The notes under the pieces: model-generated
What the model saw: the letters and a program-made list of their open reading frames with translations, nothing else
Database searches by the model: none
What the model was told of the DNA's origin: nothing
Program-made: the position numbers and the translations under genes
Origin: Tamlana carrageenivorans
Lineage (GTDB): Bacteria; Bacteroidota; Bacteroidia; Flavobacteriales; Flavobacteriaceae
DNA length: 64,000 nt
Assembly (NCBI RefSeq): GCF_002893765.1
Contig: NZ_CP025938.1
Location: 62,001 to 126,000 of the forward strand
Reading direction: 5' to 3'
Part shown: in pieces, positions 1-10,100 of the stretch
How the letters are laid out: every line of letters begins with the position of its first letter
Numbering within the stretch: position 1 is the first letter of the stretch

Positions 1-229
1 AGCACCAAATATTTTGTTTAATATACTCATTTTCAATAACTTTATAGTATTCCGCAAAAGCGAAAACCGTTTGATTAATTTTTAGTTGCCTAGTAAGTCG
101 GTATCTTTACATATCCTTACAAAAGACAAAAAGTCAGTTGAAACTAAGTAAAAACCGACGTTTTGTCAGATATATCCTATTGGTAAGATTATTGACTTCA
201 TGTGCTTGTAAATGTAAAATAATTAAGAT

Positions 230-245
230 TTCCGTTTTCACGGAA
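230..245 (+). promoter_or_regulatory. Small hairpin in the clpB leader
   Basis: TTCCGT-TTTC-ACGGAA forms a 6-bp stem with a 4-base loop, 25 bases before the clpB start codon. It has no T-run, so it is not a terminator; it may lie in the 5' leader. No convincing TAnnTTTG/TTG promoter pair was found in bases 1-270; TATCTTTA at 102-109 is the nearest match. Confidence 0.35.
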
Positions 246-270
246 TTGAAAGAAATAAAAAAAATATATC

Positions 271-2877
271 ATGAACTTGAATAATTATACTATAAAATCG
301 CAAGAAGCCATCCAGCAAGCGCAACAAATCGCGCAAGGCTACGGGCATCAACAAATTGAAAACGAACACCTATTTAAAGGTATTTTTGAAGTCGATGAAA
401 ACGTACTTCCGTTTTTATTAAAAAAATTAAATGTAAATGTTTCCATTCTTGAACAAGCTTTAGACAAACAAATTGAAAGTTTTTCAAAAGTATCAGGCGG
501 CGAACTCATGTTGTCTCGCGAAGCTGGAAAAACCTTAAATGAAGCAGCTATCATTGCTAAAAAAATGAAGGATGATTATGTTTCTATAGAACATTTAATC
601 TTAGCTGTTTTAAAATCCAACAGTAAAATCGCACAAATGCTGAAAGACCAAGGGGTTACCGAAAAAGGTCTCACAGCAGCCATTAACGAATTACGTCAGG
701 GCGAAAATGTTACTTCTCAAAGTCAGGAAGACACTTATAATTCGTTAAACAAATATGCTAAAAACTTAAATCAGTTAGCTAAAGATGGCAAATTAGATCC
801 TGTTATTGGTCGTGATGAGGAAATTAGACGTATTCTTCAAATTTTATCGCGAAGAACTAAAAACAACCCCATTCTAGTAGGTGAACCTGGAACAGGAAAA
901 ACAGCTATTGCCGAAGGATTAGCGCATAGGATTATTGATGGCGACATCCCAGAAAACCTTAAAGACAAACAAATTTTCGCCTTAGACATGGGCGCATTAA
1001 TTGCTGGAGCTAAATATAAAGGTGAATTTGAAGAACGACTAAAAGCCGTAATTAAAGAGGTAACAACTAGTGATGGTGATATCGTATTATTTATTGACGA
1101 AATACACACCCTTGTGGGTGCCGGTGGCGGACAAGGCGCTATGGATGCAGCTAACATTTTAAAGCCTGCACTAGCCCGTGGCGAACTCCGTGCTATTGGT
1201 GCTACCACCTTGGATGAGTACCAAAAATACTTTGAAAAAGACAAGGCTTTAGAGCGTCGTTTTCAAAAAGTAATGGTGGACGAGCCAGACACTGAAAGCG
1301 CTATTTCTATATTAAGAGGTATTAAAGAAAAATATGAAACACACCATAAGGTTCGTATAAAAGACAAAGCTATTATTGGTGCTGTGGAGTTGTCTTCAAG
1401 ATACATCACCAACCGTTTTCTTCCAGATAAAGCCATTGATTTAATGGATGAAGCGGCATCGAAACTACGCATGGAAATCAACTCTAAACCTGAAGAATTA
1501 GATGTTTTAGATCGAAAAATCATGCAGTTAGAAATTGAAATTGAAGCCATTAAGCGAGAAAAGGACGAAGTTAAACTCAAATCACTTCGTGCCGATTTAG
1601 CAAATCTTAAGGAGTCTAGAAATGAAATTAATGCCAAATGGAAAAGTGAAAAGGAAGTTGTAGATAACATCCAAAACACAAAACAAAATATTGAAAATTT
1701 TAAGCTTGAAGCTGAAAAAGCCGAGCGTGAAGGCGATTACGGTAAAGTAGCCGAATTGCGTTACGGTAAAATTAAAGAAGCCCAAGAGCAGCTTGAAACG
1801 TATCAGCAAAAATTACAAGAGCACGCAGAAAACTCATTAATAAAAGAGGAAGTAACTTATGATGACATTGCTGAAGTGGTTGCTAAATGGACTGGTATTC
1901 CTGTTACTAAAATGCTACAAAGCGAACGTGAAAAGCTACTTAAACTTGAACAAGAGTTACACAAACGTGTGGTCGGTCAAGAAGAAGCCATTGAAGCCGT
2001 TAGTGATGCCGTAAGAAGAAGTCGTGCTGGTTTACAAAATCCGCAAAAACCTATTGGTACCTTCCTATTTTTAGGAACCACAGGGGTTGGTAAAACCGAA
2101 TTGGCCAAAGCGTTGGCGGAATATTTATTTGATGATGAAAACGCGATGACCAGAATTGATATGAGTGAATACCAAGAGCGTCATGCTGTAAGCCGCTTAG
2201 TTGGTGCACCTCCAGGATATGTTGGTTATGATGAAGGCGGACAATTAACCGAAGCCGTTAGACGTAAACCTTATTCTGTGGTACTTTTGGATGAAATTGA
2301 AAAAGCGCACCCAGATACCTTCAATATTCTTTTACAAGTATTAGATGAAGGTCATTTAACAGATAATAAGGGACGCATTGCAGATTTTAAAAACACCATT
2401 ATTATAATGACTTCAAATATGGGAAGTCAGATTATTCAAGAACGATTTGAAGCCGTCAAGGACATTCAAACCGCCATTGAAGGTGCCAAGGTTGACGTGC
2501 TGGCTTTATTAAAACAAACTGTAAGACCCGAGTTTTTAAACCGTATTGACGACACCATTATGTTCACGCCTTTGAGTAAAGAAAATATTATAGAAATCGT
2601 AGGATTACAACTTAAAAGTGTTACCAAAATGATTGCATCACAAGGCATAACATTTGATGCAACAGCTGAAGCCATTAACTATTTAGCTGAAAAAGGATAC
2701 AACCCAGAATACGGTGCTAGGCCCGTGAAACGCGTCATTCAAAAAGAAGTTTTAAATGCGTTAAGTAAAGAAATTCTAGCAGGAAAAGTAACTACAGATA
2801 GTATTATTCTACTAGATGCCTTTGATGAGCAATTGGTTTTTAGAAATCAAGGCGATTTAATACATGAAGAAGTTTAA
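271..2877 (+). CDS. clpB: ATP-dependent disaggregase ClpB
   Basis: Cytoplasmic hexameric AAA+ chaperone that extracts polypeptides from aggregates together with DnaK. At 868 residues it has the normal family length. The Clp N-domain occupies about residues 1-145. The first ATPase domain has Walker A GEPGTGKT near residue 204 and Walker B ending FIDEIHTL. A Lys/Glu-rich coiled-coil middle domain (about 400-530), which separates ClpB from ClpA and ClpC, follows. The second ATPase domain has Walker A GTTGVGKT near residue 603 and the C-terminal sensor motif GARPVKR. It is monocistronic, with a strong terminator downstream. Identification is secure. Confidence 0.97.
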   Translation: MNLNNYTIKSQEAIQQAQQIAQGYGHQQIENEHLFKGIFEVDENVLPFLLKKLNVNVSILEQALDKQIESFSKVSGGELMLSREAGKTLNEAAIIAKKMKDDYVSIEHLILAVLKSNSKIAQMLKDQGVTEKGLTAAINELRQGENVTSQSQEDTYNSLNKYAKNLNQLAKDGKLDPVIGRDEEIRRILQILSRRTKNNPILVGEPGTGKTAIAEGLAHRIIDGDIPENLKDKQIFALDMGALIAGAKYKGEFEERLKAVIKEVTTSDGDIVLFIDEIHTLVGAGGGQGAMDAANILKPALARGELRAIGATTLDEYQKYFEKDKALERRFQKVMVDEPDTESAISILRGIKEKYETHHKVRIKDKAIIGAVELSSRYITNRFLPDKAIDLMDEAASKLRMEINSKPEELDVLDRKIMQLEIEIEAIKREKDEVKLKSLRADLANLKESRNEINAKWKSEKEVVDNIQNTKQNIENFKLEAEKAEREGDYGKVAELRYGKIKEAQEQLETYQQKLQEHAENSLIKEEVTYDDIAEVVAKWTGIPVTKMLQSEREKLLKLEQELHKRVVGQEEAIEAVSDAVRRSRAGLQNPQKPIGTFLFLGTTGVGKTELAKALAEYLFDDENAMTRIDMSEYQERHAVSRLVGAPPGYVGYDEGGQLTEAVRRKPYSVVLLDEIEKAHPDTFNILLQVLDEGHLTDNKGRIADFKNTIIIMTSNMGSQIIQERFEAVKDIQTAIEGAKVDVLALLKQTVRPEFLNRIDDTIMFTPLSKENIIEIVGLQLKSVTKMIASQGITFDATAEAINYLAEKGYNPEYGARPVKRVIQKEVLNALSKEILAGKVTTDSIILLDAFDEQLVFRNQGDLIHEEV

Positions 2878-2942
2878 GGTAGAAATAAGTTTTTAGAACA
2901 AAATACACTCTCAAAAGCCTTAAAGACAATTAATTAAACATA

Positions 2943-2984
2943 AAAAAGCAACGAGAATAATTATAATATTCTCGTTGCTTTTAA
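2943..2984 (+). terminator. Rho-independent terminator of clpB
   Basis: AAAAGCAACGAGAATA and its complement TATTCTCGTTGCTTTT enclose a 7-base loop, giving an A-flanked stem followed by T's, about 65 bases after the clpB stop. The rest of the 349-base gap (2878-3226) is AT-rich with no further gene. It must contain the promoter of the next gene, but I could not place a clear -7 box. Confidence 0.85.
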
Positions 2985-3226
2985 CGTTTTGTAAATAATT
3001 TAATAATTATTTAGTAAAAAAAAGTTGAAAAATAAAATTTTACACTATGTTTTCTACAATTTACACAAATACCCTACCGTTAATCTAAAAAACTAAGTAT
3101 TTTAAGTAAAAACCCCCTTTTATTTCTAGTTTAGCCTTAATAATTAACTCTATAAATGGGCTTTTTTCTACAAAAACTTTATTGTTTTAATGAAAAACTC
3201 ACAGTAAAAACCTAATTATCAGCTTC

Positions 3227-3985
3227 ATGAACATTTCACCTTACCTGGATTACACCCTCCTAGAATCGACAAGTACAGAACGTGAAATTATCGACTTATG
3301 CAATAAAGCAAGAGAAAATAATTGTTTTAGCATTTGTGTAAACGGTTCGTACGTATCATTGGCGAAACAATTTCTACAGGATACAGAAATTAAAGTAACT
3401 ACTGTTGTTGGTTTTCCGATGGGTTGTGCTACGACTAAATCTAAAATCTACGAGGCAAAACAAGCCATTTTAGATGGTGCTGAAGAAATAGGCATGGTTG
3501 TAAACTTAGGTTATGTGAAGAGTAAAAATTATGTTTCGGTATTAAAAGATATTAGCGACGTAAAAATGGCTATTGGTAATATTCCACTTAAAGTCATAAT
3601 AGAGATTTCAGAATTAAACAAAAATGAAATTGTTAAGATTAGTGAAATCTGCATCGATGCTAAGGCCGATTTTATAGAAACATCTACTGGGTTTTCAAAA
3701 AGCGGTGCTACACTAACAGCAATAAAAATCATTAAAAAAACCATTAAAGACGCAGCTCAAATTAAAGCTTCTGGTGATATACTTGATTATGAGTCGGCTG
3801 TAAAATACCTTGAAGTTGGTGCCGATCGCCTAGGGATTACTCCCGCTTTTAAGGGCTTAAACAAAAACAGTCGCCAACAAAGGAATAGCAAAATCTACAA
3901 ACAATACTTAGAGTCTGCCGCTAAAAAATCGGAATCCATTAATTCTGACACCACCAAGGAAGCAAACGCTTACAGCAAATTTTAA
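3227..3985 (+). CDS. Divergent DeoC-family protein, probably without aldolase activity
   Basis: A 252-residue TIM-barrel protein clearly homologous along its length to the intact DeoC encoded just downstream. Key aldolase residues are replaced. The Schiff-base lysine of DFIKTSTGF is Glu151 (DFIETSTGF). The catalytic aspartate of ADEIDMV is Gly89 (AEEIGMV). The early IDHTLLK motif reads LDYTLLE. In the phosphate-binding region ASGGI is ASGDI, and GTSSG is replaced by GITPA. Only the second active-site lysine, Lys180, remains. From DERA chemistry an enzyme without the Schiff-base lysine should not cleave deoxyribose-5-phosphate. It also has a charged C-terminal tail of about 40 residues. The reading frame is intact, so it may be a structural or regulatory partner of DeoC. 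Function is inferred only. Confidence 0.8.
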   Translation: MNISPYLDYTLLESTSTEREIIDLCNKARENNCFSICVNGSYVSLAKQFLQDTEIKVTTVVGFPMGCATTKSKIYEAKQAILDGAEEIGMVVNLGYVKSKNYVSVLKDISDVKMAIGNIPLKVIIEISELNKNEIVKISEICIDAKADFIETSTGFSKSGATLTAIKIIKKTIKDAAQIKASGDILDYESAVKYLEVGADRLGITPAFKGLNKNSRQQRNSKIYKQYLESAAKKSESINSDTTKEANAYSKF

Positions 3986-4008
3986 ACCAGACTATTTAAA
4001 CAAATCTG

Positions 4009-4041
4009 TTCTATTTAACCGCCTAATGAGGTTAAATAGAA
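4009..4041 (+). promoter_or_regulatory. 12-bp perfect inverted repeat between the two deoC genes
   Basis: TTCTATTTAACC and GGTTAAATAGAA form a perfect 12-bp stem around a 9-base loop. It is followed by AAAATG, not a T-run, so it is a poor terminator. It lies about 23 bases after the paralogue's stop and 78 bases before deoC. It could be an operator, an mRNA processing or stabilising hairpin, or a leader element. Confidence 0.55.
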
Positions 4042-4070
4042 AAATGTTAATACCTTTATAACTGTTAAAG

Positions 4071-4084
4071 GGGTTTTATAACCC
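4071..4084 (+). promoter_or_regulatory. Second small hairpin in the deoC leader
   Basis: GGGTT-TTAT-AACCC, a 5-bp stem with a 4-base loop, sits 34 bases before the deoC ATG. With the larger inverted repeat upstream, the 133-base spacer holds two stems, more structure than the neighbouring intergenic gaps. Confidence 0.35.
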
Positions 4085-4118
4085 TATGTAGAACAAATAG
4101 TTATAAATTTATTAACAT

Positions 4119-4784
4119 ATGAATCCATTTAGCCCATATATTGATCACACTTTATTAAAGGCAACCGCTACAAAAGAAGATATCATTACTCTCTGCAAAG
4201 AAGCCGAAAAATATGATTTTTTCTCAGTTTGTGTAAACAGTTCTTTTGTTTCAACCGCTAAAAAAGCTTTAAACAACTCCAAGGTTAAAGTATGTTCGGT
4301 GGTAGGATTTCCTCTAGGAGCCATGAGTACAGAAGCTAAAGTTGCCGAAACACAGAGCGCTTTAAAAGACGGGGCCGACGAAATTGATATGGTTATCAAT
4401 ATCGGACTCTTAAAAAGTAAAGATTACCAAGCCGTAGAACACGACATTGCCGCTATAAAACATATCATGCCCCACCAGGTTTTAAAGGTAATTCTAGAAA
4501 CCTGTTATTTAGAAGACTCGGAAATTTTAAAAGCTAGTGAAATTGCTATAAAAGCAGGAGCCGATTTTATTAAAACTTCTACAGGTTTTGGCACACGTGG
4601 CGCCAGCACCAATGATATTAAAATTATGAAAAGTGCTTGTACTAAGGATACTAAAATTAAAGCTTCAGGAGGTATTCGAGACGCAGAAACCGCCTTACAT
4701 TACATTAATCTAGGTGTAAAACGCTTAGGTACCTCGTCTGGAATCGCCATTGTAAACGGCACCACATCAAATTCTAATTATTAA
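4119..4784 (+). CDS. deoC: Deoxyribose-phosphate aldolase
   Basis: Cleaves 2-deoxyribose-5-phosphate into acetaldehyde and glyceraldehyde-3-phosphate, the last step of deoxynucleoside catabolism; cytoplasmic TIM barrel. At 221 residues it is of normal length. All signature residues are present: IDHTLLK at 8-14, catalytic Asp90 in ADEIDMV, Schiff-base Lys152 in DFIKTSTGF, Lys181 in IKASGGIR, and a phosphate-binding GTSSG near the C-terminus. It lies 12 bases upstream of deoD, so the two are probably co-transcribed. The dead-looking paralogue precedes it on the same strand. Confidence 0.96.
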   Translation: MNPFSPYIDHTLLKATATKEDIITLCKEAEKYDFFSVCVNSSFVSTAKKALNNSKVKVCSVVGFPLGAMSTEAKVAETQSALKDGADEIDMVINIGLLKSKDYQAVEHDIAAIKHIMPHQVLKVILETCYLEDSEILKASEIAIKAGADFIKTSTGFGTRGASTNDIKIMKSACTKDTKIKASGGIRDAETALHYINLGVKRLGTSSGIAIVNGTTSNSNY

Positions 4785-4795
4785 ATAATAAATGT

Positions 4796-5494
4796 ATGAG
4801 TGTTCATATTGAAGCCCAAAAAGGAGATATCGCAGAAACCATATTGCTCCCGGGCGATCCTTTACGCGCCAAATGGATTGCGGAAACTTTTTTAGAAAAT
4901 CCTGTTTGTTTTAATAAAGTAAGAAACATGTTTGGTTATACTGGAACCTATAACGGTAAGAGGGTTTCTGTTATGGGAACTGGTATGGGTATCCCTTCCA
5001 TTTCCATTTACGCCCACGAACTTATTACCGAATATGATGTAAAAAATTTGATTCGTGTGGGCAGTGCTGGGTCCTATCAGGAGGATGTAAAAATTAGAGA
5101 TATTGTTTTAGCCATGGCTGCATCATCCAACTCAGGTTTAAACGAAATCCGATTTAACGGGGCTGATTACGCACCTACTGCAGATTTTGATTTATTTAAA
5201 AAGGCACTAAAAGCTGCTGAAACAAAGAACATACCAATAAAAGCAGGTAATATTTTTAGTTCAGATGAGTTTTATGCCGACGATTTTAAATCGTTTAAAA
5301 AATGGTCCAAATTTGGTGTGCTTTGTGTAGAGATGGAAACCGCTGGATTGTATACTGTAGCCGCAAAACACCATGTTAAGGCACTTTCTATTTTAACCAT
5401 TTCTGATTCCTTAGTTACAGGAGAGCGCACCACAAGTTTAGAAAGAGAAACAACCTTTAAAGATATGATTGATATTGCTTTAGAACTTGCATAA
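4796..5494 (+). CDS. deoD: Purine-nucleoside phosphorylase, DeoD type
   Basis: Phosphorolysis of purine (deoxy)nucleosides to the free base and (deoxy)ribose-1-phosphate; family-1 nucleoside phosphorylase, 232 residues, the usual length of the hexameric bacterial type. Visible signatures are the N-terminal phosphate-loop segment LLPGDPLRAKWIAE, the GTGMGIPS loop, the RVGSAGS segment and VEMETAGLY of the nucleoside site. The purine-binding Asp lies in TISDSL. It follows deoC by 11 bases. Together they would convert deoxynucleosides to central metabolites, although a phosphopentomutase (deoB) is not in this window. Confidence 0.95.
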   Translation: MSVHIEAQKGDIAETILLPGDPLRAKWIAETFLENPVCFNKVRNMFGYTGTYNGKRVSVMGTGMGIPSISIYAHELITEYDVKNLIRVGSAGSYQEDVKIRDIVLAMAASSNSGLNEIRFNGADYAPTADFDLFKKALKAAETKNIPIKAGNIFSSDEFYADDFKSFKKWSKFGVLCVEMETAGLYTVAAKHHVKALSILTISDSLVTGERTTSLERETTFKDMIDIALELA

Positions 5495-5524
5495 ACCAAA
5501 ATGTTTGATTTAAAATAAGGGTAT

Positions 5525-5562
5525 AAAAAAAGACCGATCTAGATGTTAGATCGGTCTTTTTT
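5525..5562. terminator. Bidirectional terminator between deoD and the susD-like gene
   Basis: AAAAAAGACCGATCT and AGATCGGTCTTTTTT pair around a short loop, with A's before and T's after the stem. It can therefore end transcription from deoD on plus and from the convergent susCD operon on minus. Confidence 0.9.
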
Positions 5563-5589
5563 ACAAAGAGATATTATAAAAACTAAAAC

Positions 5590-7158
5590 TTAGAAATCAG
5601 CATTCTTTAAGTTTGAATTTCTTTGAATTTCATCTTGTGGAATTGGAGTATCATAATCTACTGCAGCATTCCAATCTGGCTTAGAACCTTCGTAACCTGA
5701 TGGTCCGAAAACAGCATCACCTAACTTTCTTCTTTTGATGTCGTACCATCTTTTGCCTTCAAAAGCAAGTTCGATTCTACGCTCTTCTAATACATCAGCA
5801 ATAGTAACTGTTCCTGTTAAATCTGCAGGTACAGCACTTGCAGGTACCGTTTCAGCAACATATCCACCATTGGTAGAAGCACCACCTTTACGAGCTCTTG
5901 CTCTCACTTGGTTTATATACATTAAAGCAGCAGCACTATCACCAGTTTCAACAGCACATTCAGCCGCGATTAGTAACACTTCAGCATAACGAATCATAGA
6001 ATAGTTATGACTAGTTGCTCTTTTATTACCACGAGCGTAAGGCCCAGGGAAACGCGAATATTTTGCAATATAAGGCATGTTACCAGCATGCTCATGACCA
6101 CTAATATCAAATTGAGTATAATCAACTGTAGTACCTCTAATAGTAACTTCGGTTTGGAAACTTACTCGTCTTCTATAATCTTCAGGATCAAAAGAATCAT
6201 ATACAGCCATTACAGGAACAGCAACCGACCAACCTTGATCATCGTCATCACTTCTAATACCAGTCATTGGCGATGTTTGATCGTAAGCATTATCATCAGC
6301 TTCTACATTATTATAATCCAATGCGAAAATAGGCTCTGGAGAAGTATCGATATCATTTGCATTAAACAAGGTTTGGAAATTATCATCTAATCTATAAACA
6401 CCACTGTTTATAACTTTTTTAGCATAGTTGTAAGCTGTAGTAAAATCGGCTGAACTACCACCAGCTAAATCAGTCGTTGCTCTTGTTAAATATACCAAAG
6501 CTAAGTAAGAACTCGCTGCACCTTTAGTAGGTATAGCAGCTGCACCTTGAGGAACACTGTGACTTACAGGTAACCATTTTTCAGCATATTCTAAATCAGA
6601 AATAATATGAGCATAAATATCAGATACTGAAGAACAAGAAATTGTACTAGCAACTTCCACATCTTCGATAGGAGCATCAATATATGGAACAGATCCAAAT
6701 AAACGTACTAAATGAAAGTAGTAAAATGCACGTGCAAAATAAGCTTGCGCTACAACTGGATTTTTAATATCAGCTGGCTCATTTACATCATCAGCACCAG
6801 CAATTGCATTATTAGCTGCCGCGATTCCTTTATAGATTCTATACCATGGATCGTAAACCATTTCATTATCTCCAGTAATAGAGTGCATGTCCATCTCTAC
6901 CCTATGCTGTTGAGAAGATTGTAAATTAACCATATCTGAACGCAATAATAAAGAGATAGAAAGCTTTCTTCCCCAAATTTCCTCATTAATCGCATGGGTT
7001 AACGCTCCGTTAACAGCCGTTTGGATATCTTGAGTCGTAGAAAAGAATCCATCTGGAGATAACAATCCTACTGGCTCTTCTTCTAAATCAGAGCATCCTA
7101 CCATTGGTAGACCTACTACCAACAATAACAATATTAATATATATTTATTTTTTTTCAT
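5590..7158 (-). CDS. RagB/SusD-family outer-membrane nutrient-binding lipoprotein
   Basis: A 522-residue surface lipoprotein that caps its SusC partner and captures the substrate. The signal peptide ends in a lipobox at MVGCSDLEEEP (Cys22), with the acidic residues after Cys that act as a surface-export signal in Bacteroidota. TPR-type helices follow, including the typical AQAYFARAFYYFHLVRLFG segment. The C-terminal SusD motif is ERRIELAFEGKRWYDIKR. It lies 20 bases downstream of the susC-like gene in the same operon. No glycoside hydrolase, lyase or protease is adjacent, so the substrate cannot be read from the neighbours. Confidence 0.93.
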   Translation of the reverse strand: MKKNKYILILLLLVVGLPMVGCSDLEEEPVGLLSPDGFFSTTQDIQTAVNGALTHAINEEIWGRKLSISLLLRSDMVNLQSSQQHRVEMDMHSITGDNEMVYDPWYRIYKGIAAANNAIAGADDVNEPADIKNPVVAQAYFARAFYYFHLVRLFGSVPYIDAPIEDVEVASTISCSSVSDIYAHIISDLEYAEKWLPVSHSVPQGAAAIPTKGAASSYLALVYLTRATTDLAGGSSADFTTAYNYAKKVINSGVYRLDDNFQTLFNANDIDTSPEPIFALDYNNVEADDNAYDQTSPMTGIRSDDDDQGWSVAVPVMAVYDSFDPEDYRRRVSFQTEVTIRGTTVDYTQFDISGHEHAGNMPYIAKYSRFPGPYARGNKRATSHNYSMIRYAEVLLIAAECAVETGDSAAALMYINQVRARARKGGASTNGGYVAETVPASAVPADLTGTVTIADVLEERRIELAFEGKRWYDIKRRKLGDAVFGPSGYEGSKPDWNAAVDYDTPIPQDEIQRNSNLKNADF

Positions 7159-7178
7159 GTTGTCTGTTTTTTTTATTC

Positions 7179-10100
7179 TTAAAATGTTAAGTTAAGACCG
7201 AAAGTAAACGATCTCACGGTTGGATAAGATCCAAAATCGAAACCTCTAGTCGTGTTACTTGCTAAGTTGTTACCGTTAGCACCACCTTGTGCACCAAAAT
7301 AACTTACTTCTGGATCTAAACCTGAGTAATCAGTAAATGTTAATAAATTTTGACCACTTACAGATAGTCTTAATCGCTCAATACCGATATTATCTAAAAC
7401 TTTAGCAGGAAGGTTATAACCAAGGGCTAAGTTTTTCAATCTGATATAGCTTCCATCTTCAACAAAACGAGATGACATTTCTCTAGAACTGTTGTTACCT
7501 ACACGTGGTTGATTAGAACCTGTGTTTGTAGATGACCAAGCGTTGTTATAATAATCGTAAGTTGTGTTAGAATCACCATTATTAAGTTGAACTTTAGTCA
7601 TATTAAAGATTTCACCACCTTGCGACCCTTGGAAGAAAATGTTTAAATCCCAGTTTTTAAATGTAAAGTTGTTTGTGAATCCCCATGTGAAATCTGGGTT
7701 TGGATTACCAATAACTTTTCTATCTCCAGTTGAGAAATCACCACTTTCGTCATAATCAACAAATAAAGGATCTCCTGCTACAGCTCCTGGTACAGCTACT
7801 GTACCATCTGGTAAAGCTCCACCTTGGTAAACTCCTGCATATTCGTAACCCCAGAAAAGACCTACTTCTTCACCTTCACGTAAAATATAAGTGTTATTTA
7901 CACTAAAATAACTTGGCGCTCCATTACCAAAAATATCAAGACCTTTATTCAATTTTGTTACTGTATTTTTGTTTTTAGAGAATACAAAATCTGAAGTCCA
8001 AGAAAAATCATCTTTCACAATATTCCTAGTAGTTAAGAACACTTCAACACCAGTGTTGTTAATTTCTCCAACATTCTTTAAGATTTGATCGTTACCAAAA
8101 CCTAAGTATTGAGGCATTCCACTATCAGCCATAATAAGATCTTTAGTATCAATATTATAGTAATCTAAAGAAAGTGTTATTCTGTTATTCAACAATCCTA
8201 AATCAAGACCAAAGTTTGATTGAATAGACGTTTCCCATTTTAAGTCTGGGTTAGCAGGTTGGAAAGGTGTAATTGCAGAAACAGTACTTCCTCCACTTGA
8301 TGCGTAAATAATTTCAGAAAGCGCTAAAGACTGGTAAGGCGCAATTGATGGGTTACCTGTAGCACCATAACTTGCTCTAAGTTTTAAGTTAGAAATGGTA
8401 TTACTATCTTTTAAGAAGTTTTCGTTAGAAACTTTCCAACCAATAGCTCCTGAAGGGAATGTTGCATACTTTTCATTTTTAGCAAAGTTTGAAGCACCAT
8501 CGCGTCTTACTGTAGCTGTAAATAAATACTTATCGTTTAAATCGTAGTTAATTCTACCAAATACCGATTGAATTTCTCTTTCATTCTCATAAATATCACC
8601 AACAGTTGGTTGAATTAAGTTTCTAGCAGAATATAAACCATAGTAAGAAAAAGAATCAGAAAGTGTACCTGTACCTTCATTATAGGTCGCATTATTTTGA
8701 GTATTTTGATAAGAAAAACCTCCTAATAATGTTAAAGTTCCTTTTCCAATTTCTTTATTATAAGTTAAGTAACTTTCACTTAAAACCGATCTCATTTTAG
8801 TTTGATCGATAATCGCTCTACCGTCTAATCCGTTACCAGCAGTTACGGTTAAAGTTCTAGGCATATAAATTCCTCTAAATTGATTTCTAGAGCTTAAACC
8901 AAAGGTTGTTTTAAAAGTTAAACCATCGATAATTTGGTATTCAGCAAAAATATTGGCTCTAAAGTTTTCAATTTCTGTATCATCATCTCTTTGAGTAGCT
9001 ACAGCATATGGATTATCTACTTCATCACCAATTTTATCGTTGGTTGAAAAAGATCCATCACTATTATATACGCCTTTATCTGGAGCAAAACGCATGGCTA
9101 AAGTTACAACGTCGTCACCACCTACAGTAACCGATCCGTTAGATTGTGTTGTTACACCACTTTTTTGACTTAAACCTCCTGTTAAGTTCACACCTAACTT
9201 AAGCTTGTCTGTTACCTGAGCATCAACATTCGTTAAGAAAGTAACTCTTTCGTAACCAGAGTTTACTAAAATACCATCTTGGTTATAGTAAGTACCAGAA
9301 GCGTAAAACTGAGCTTTATCTGTACCACCTGAAAAAGATAACTGATGGTTAGCTGTTCCACCTGTTCTGTAAATCATATCTTGCCAATCGGTATCATAAG
9401 CATCTTGTACATACGCGTTAGAGTTTCCTTGATTTACTCTAATTTGATTTTGGTAATCTGCAAAATCATCAGCATTTAATAAATCTAAACGGTTAGATGT
9501 ATTTTGAACTGAGTACGTCGAGTTTAATTCTACAGTTAATCTTCCACTCTTACCTTTTTTAGTCGTAATCATGATAACACCGTTCGCACCTTGAGAACCG
9601 TAGATTGCTGTTGCAGAAGCATCTTTTAATACTTGCATAGACTCGATATCTCCAGCTTGAGGCATGTTTGCACCTACGAAACCATCAACAACAATAAGTG
9701 GGTTACTACTAGCATTGATAGAAGTGTTACCTCTAATTTTAATACTGATAGGCGCACCTGGCTCACCACCATTGTTTGTTTGTACGTCAACACCCGCTGC
9801 ACGACCTTGTAAGGCTTGCGAAGCATCTAATACAGGGAATGCTGTTAATTCTTCAGATTTTACCGAAGAAACAGATCCTGTTACATCACTCTTTTTACGA
9901 GCACCATACCCAACAACGACAACTTCATCAAGTTGACTCGTGTCTTCAGCCATTACAACACTAATTGTTTTTTGACCTGTAATTTTAACACTTTGTGAAA
10001 CATATCCAATATAAGAAAATTGAAGTACATCTCCTGGCTTCACCTCTAATTGAAACCCTCCATCAAAATCTGTTGCTGTTCCTGTTGTTGTTTTAGCAAT

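Noticed and set aside
837..1809. Long minus-strand open frames across clpB
   Set aside because: They are antisense frames of a clear clpB gene, show no family motifs and have no promoter or ribosome site.
4009..4041. Rho-independent terminator after the first deoC paralogue
   Set aside because: The stem is perfect but AT-rich and is followed by AAAATG, with no T-run on plus.
6007..6390. Plus-strand frame opposite the susD-like gene
   Set aside because: Composition (long Ile/Ser/Thr runs) is that of a reverse-complement frame and the SusD gene on minus is certain.
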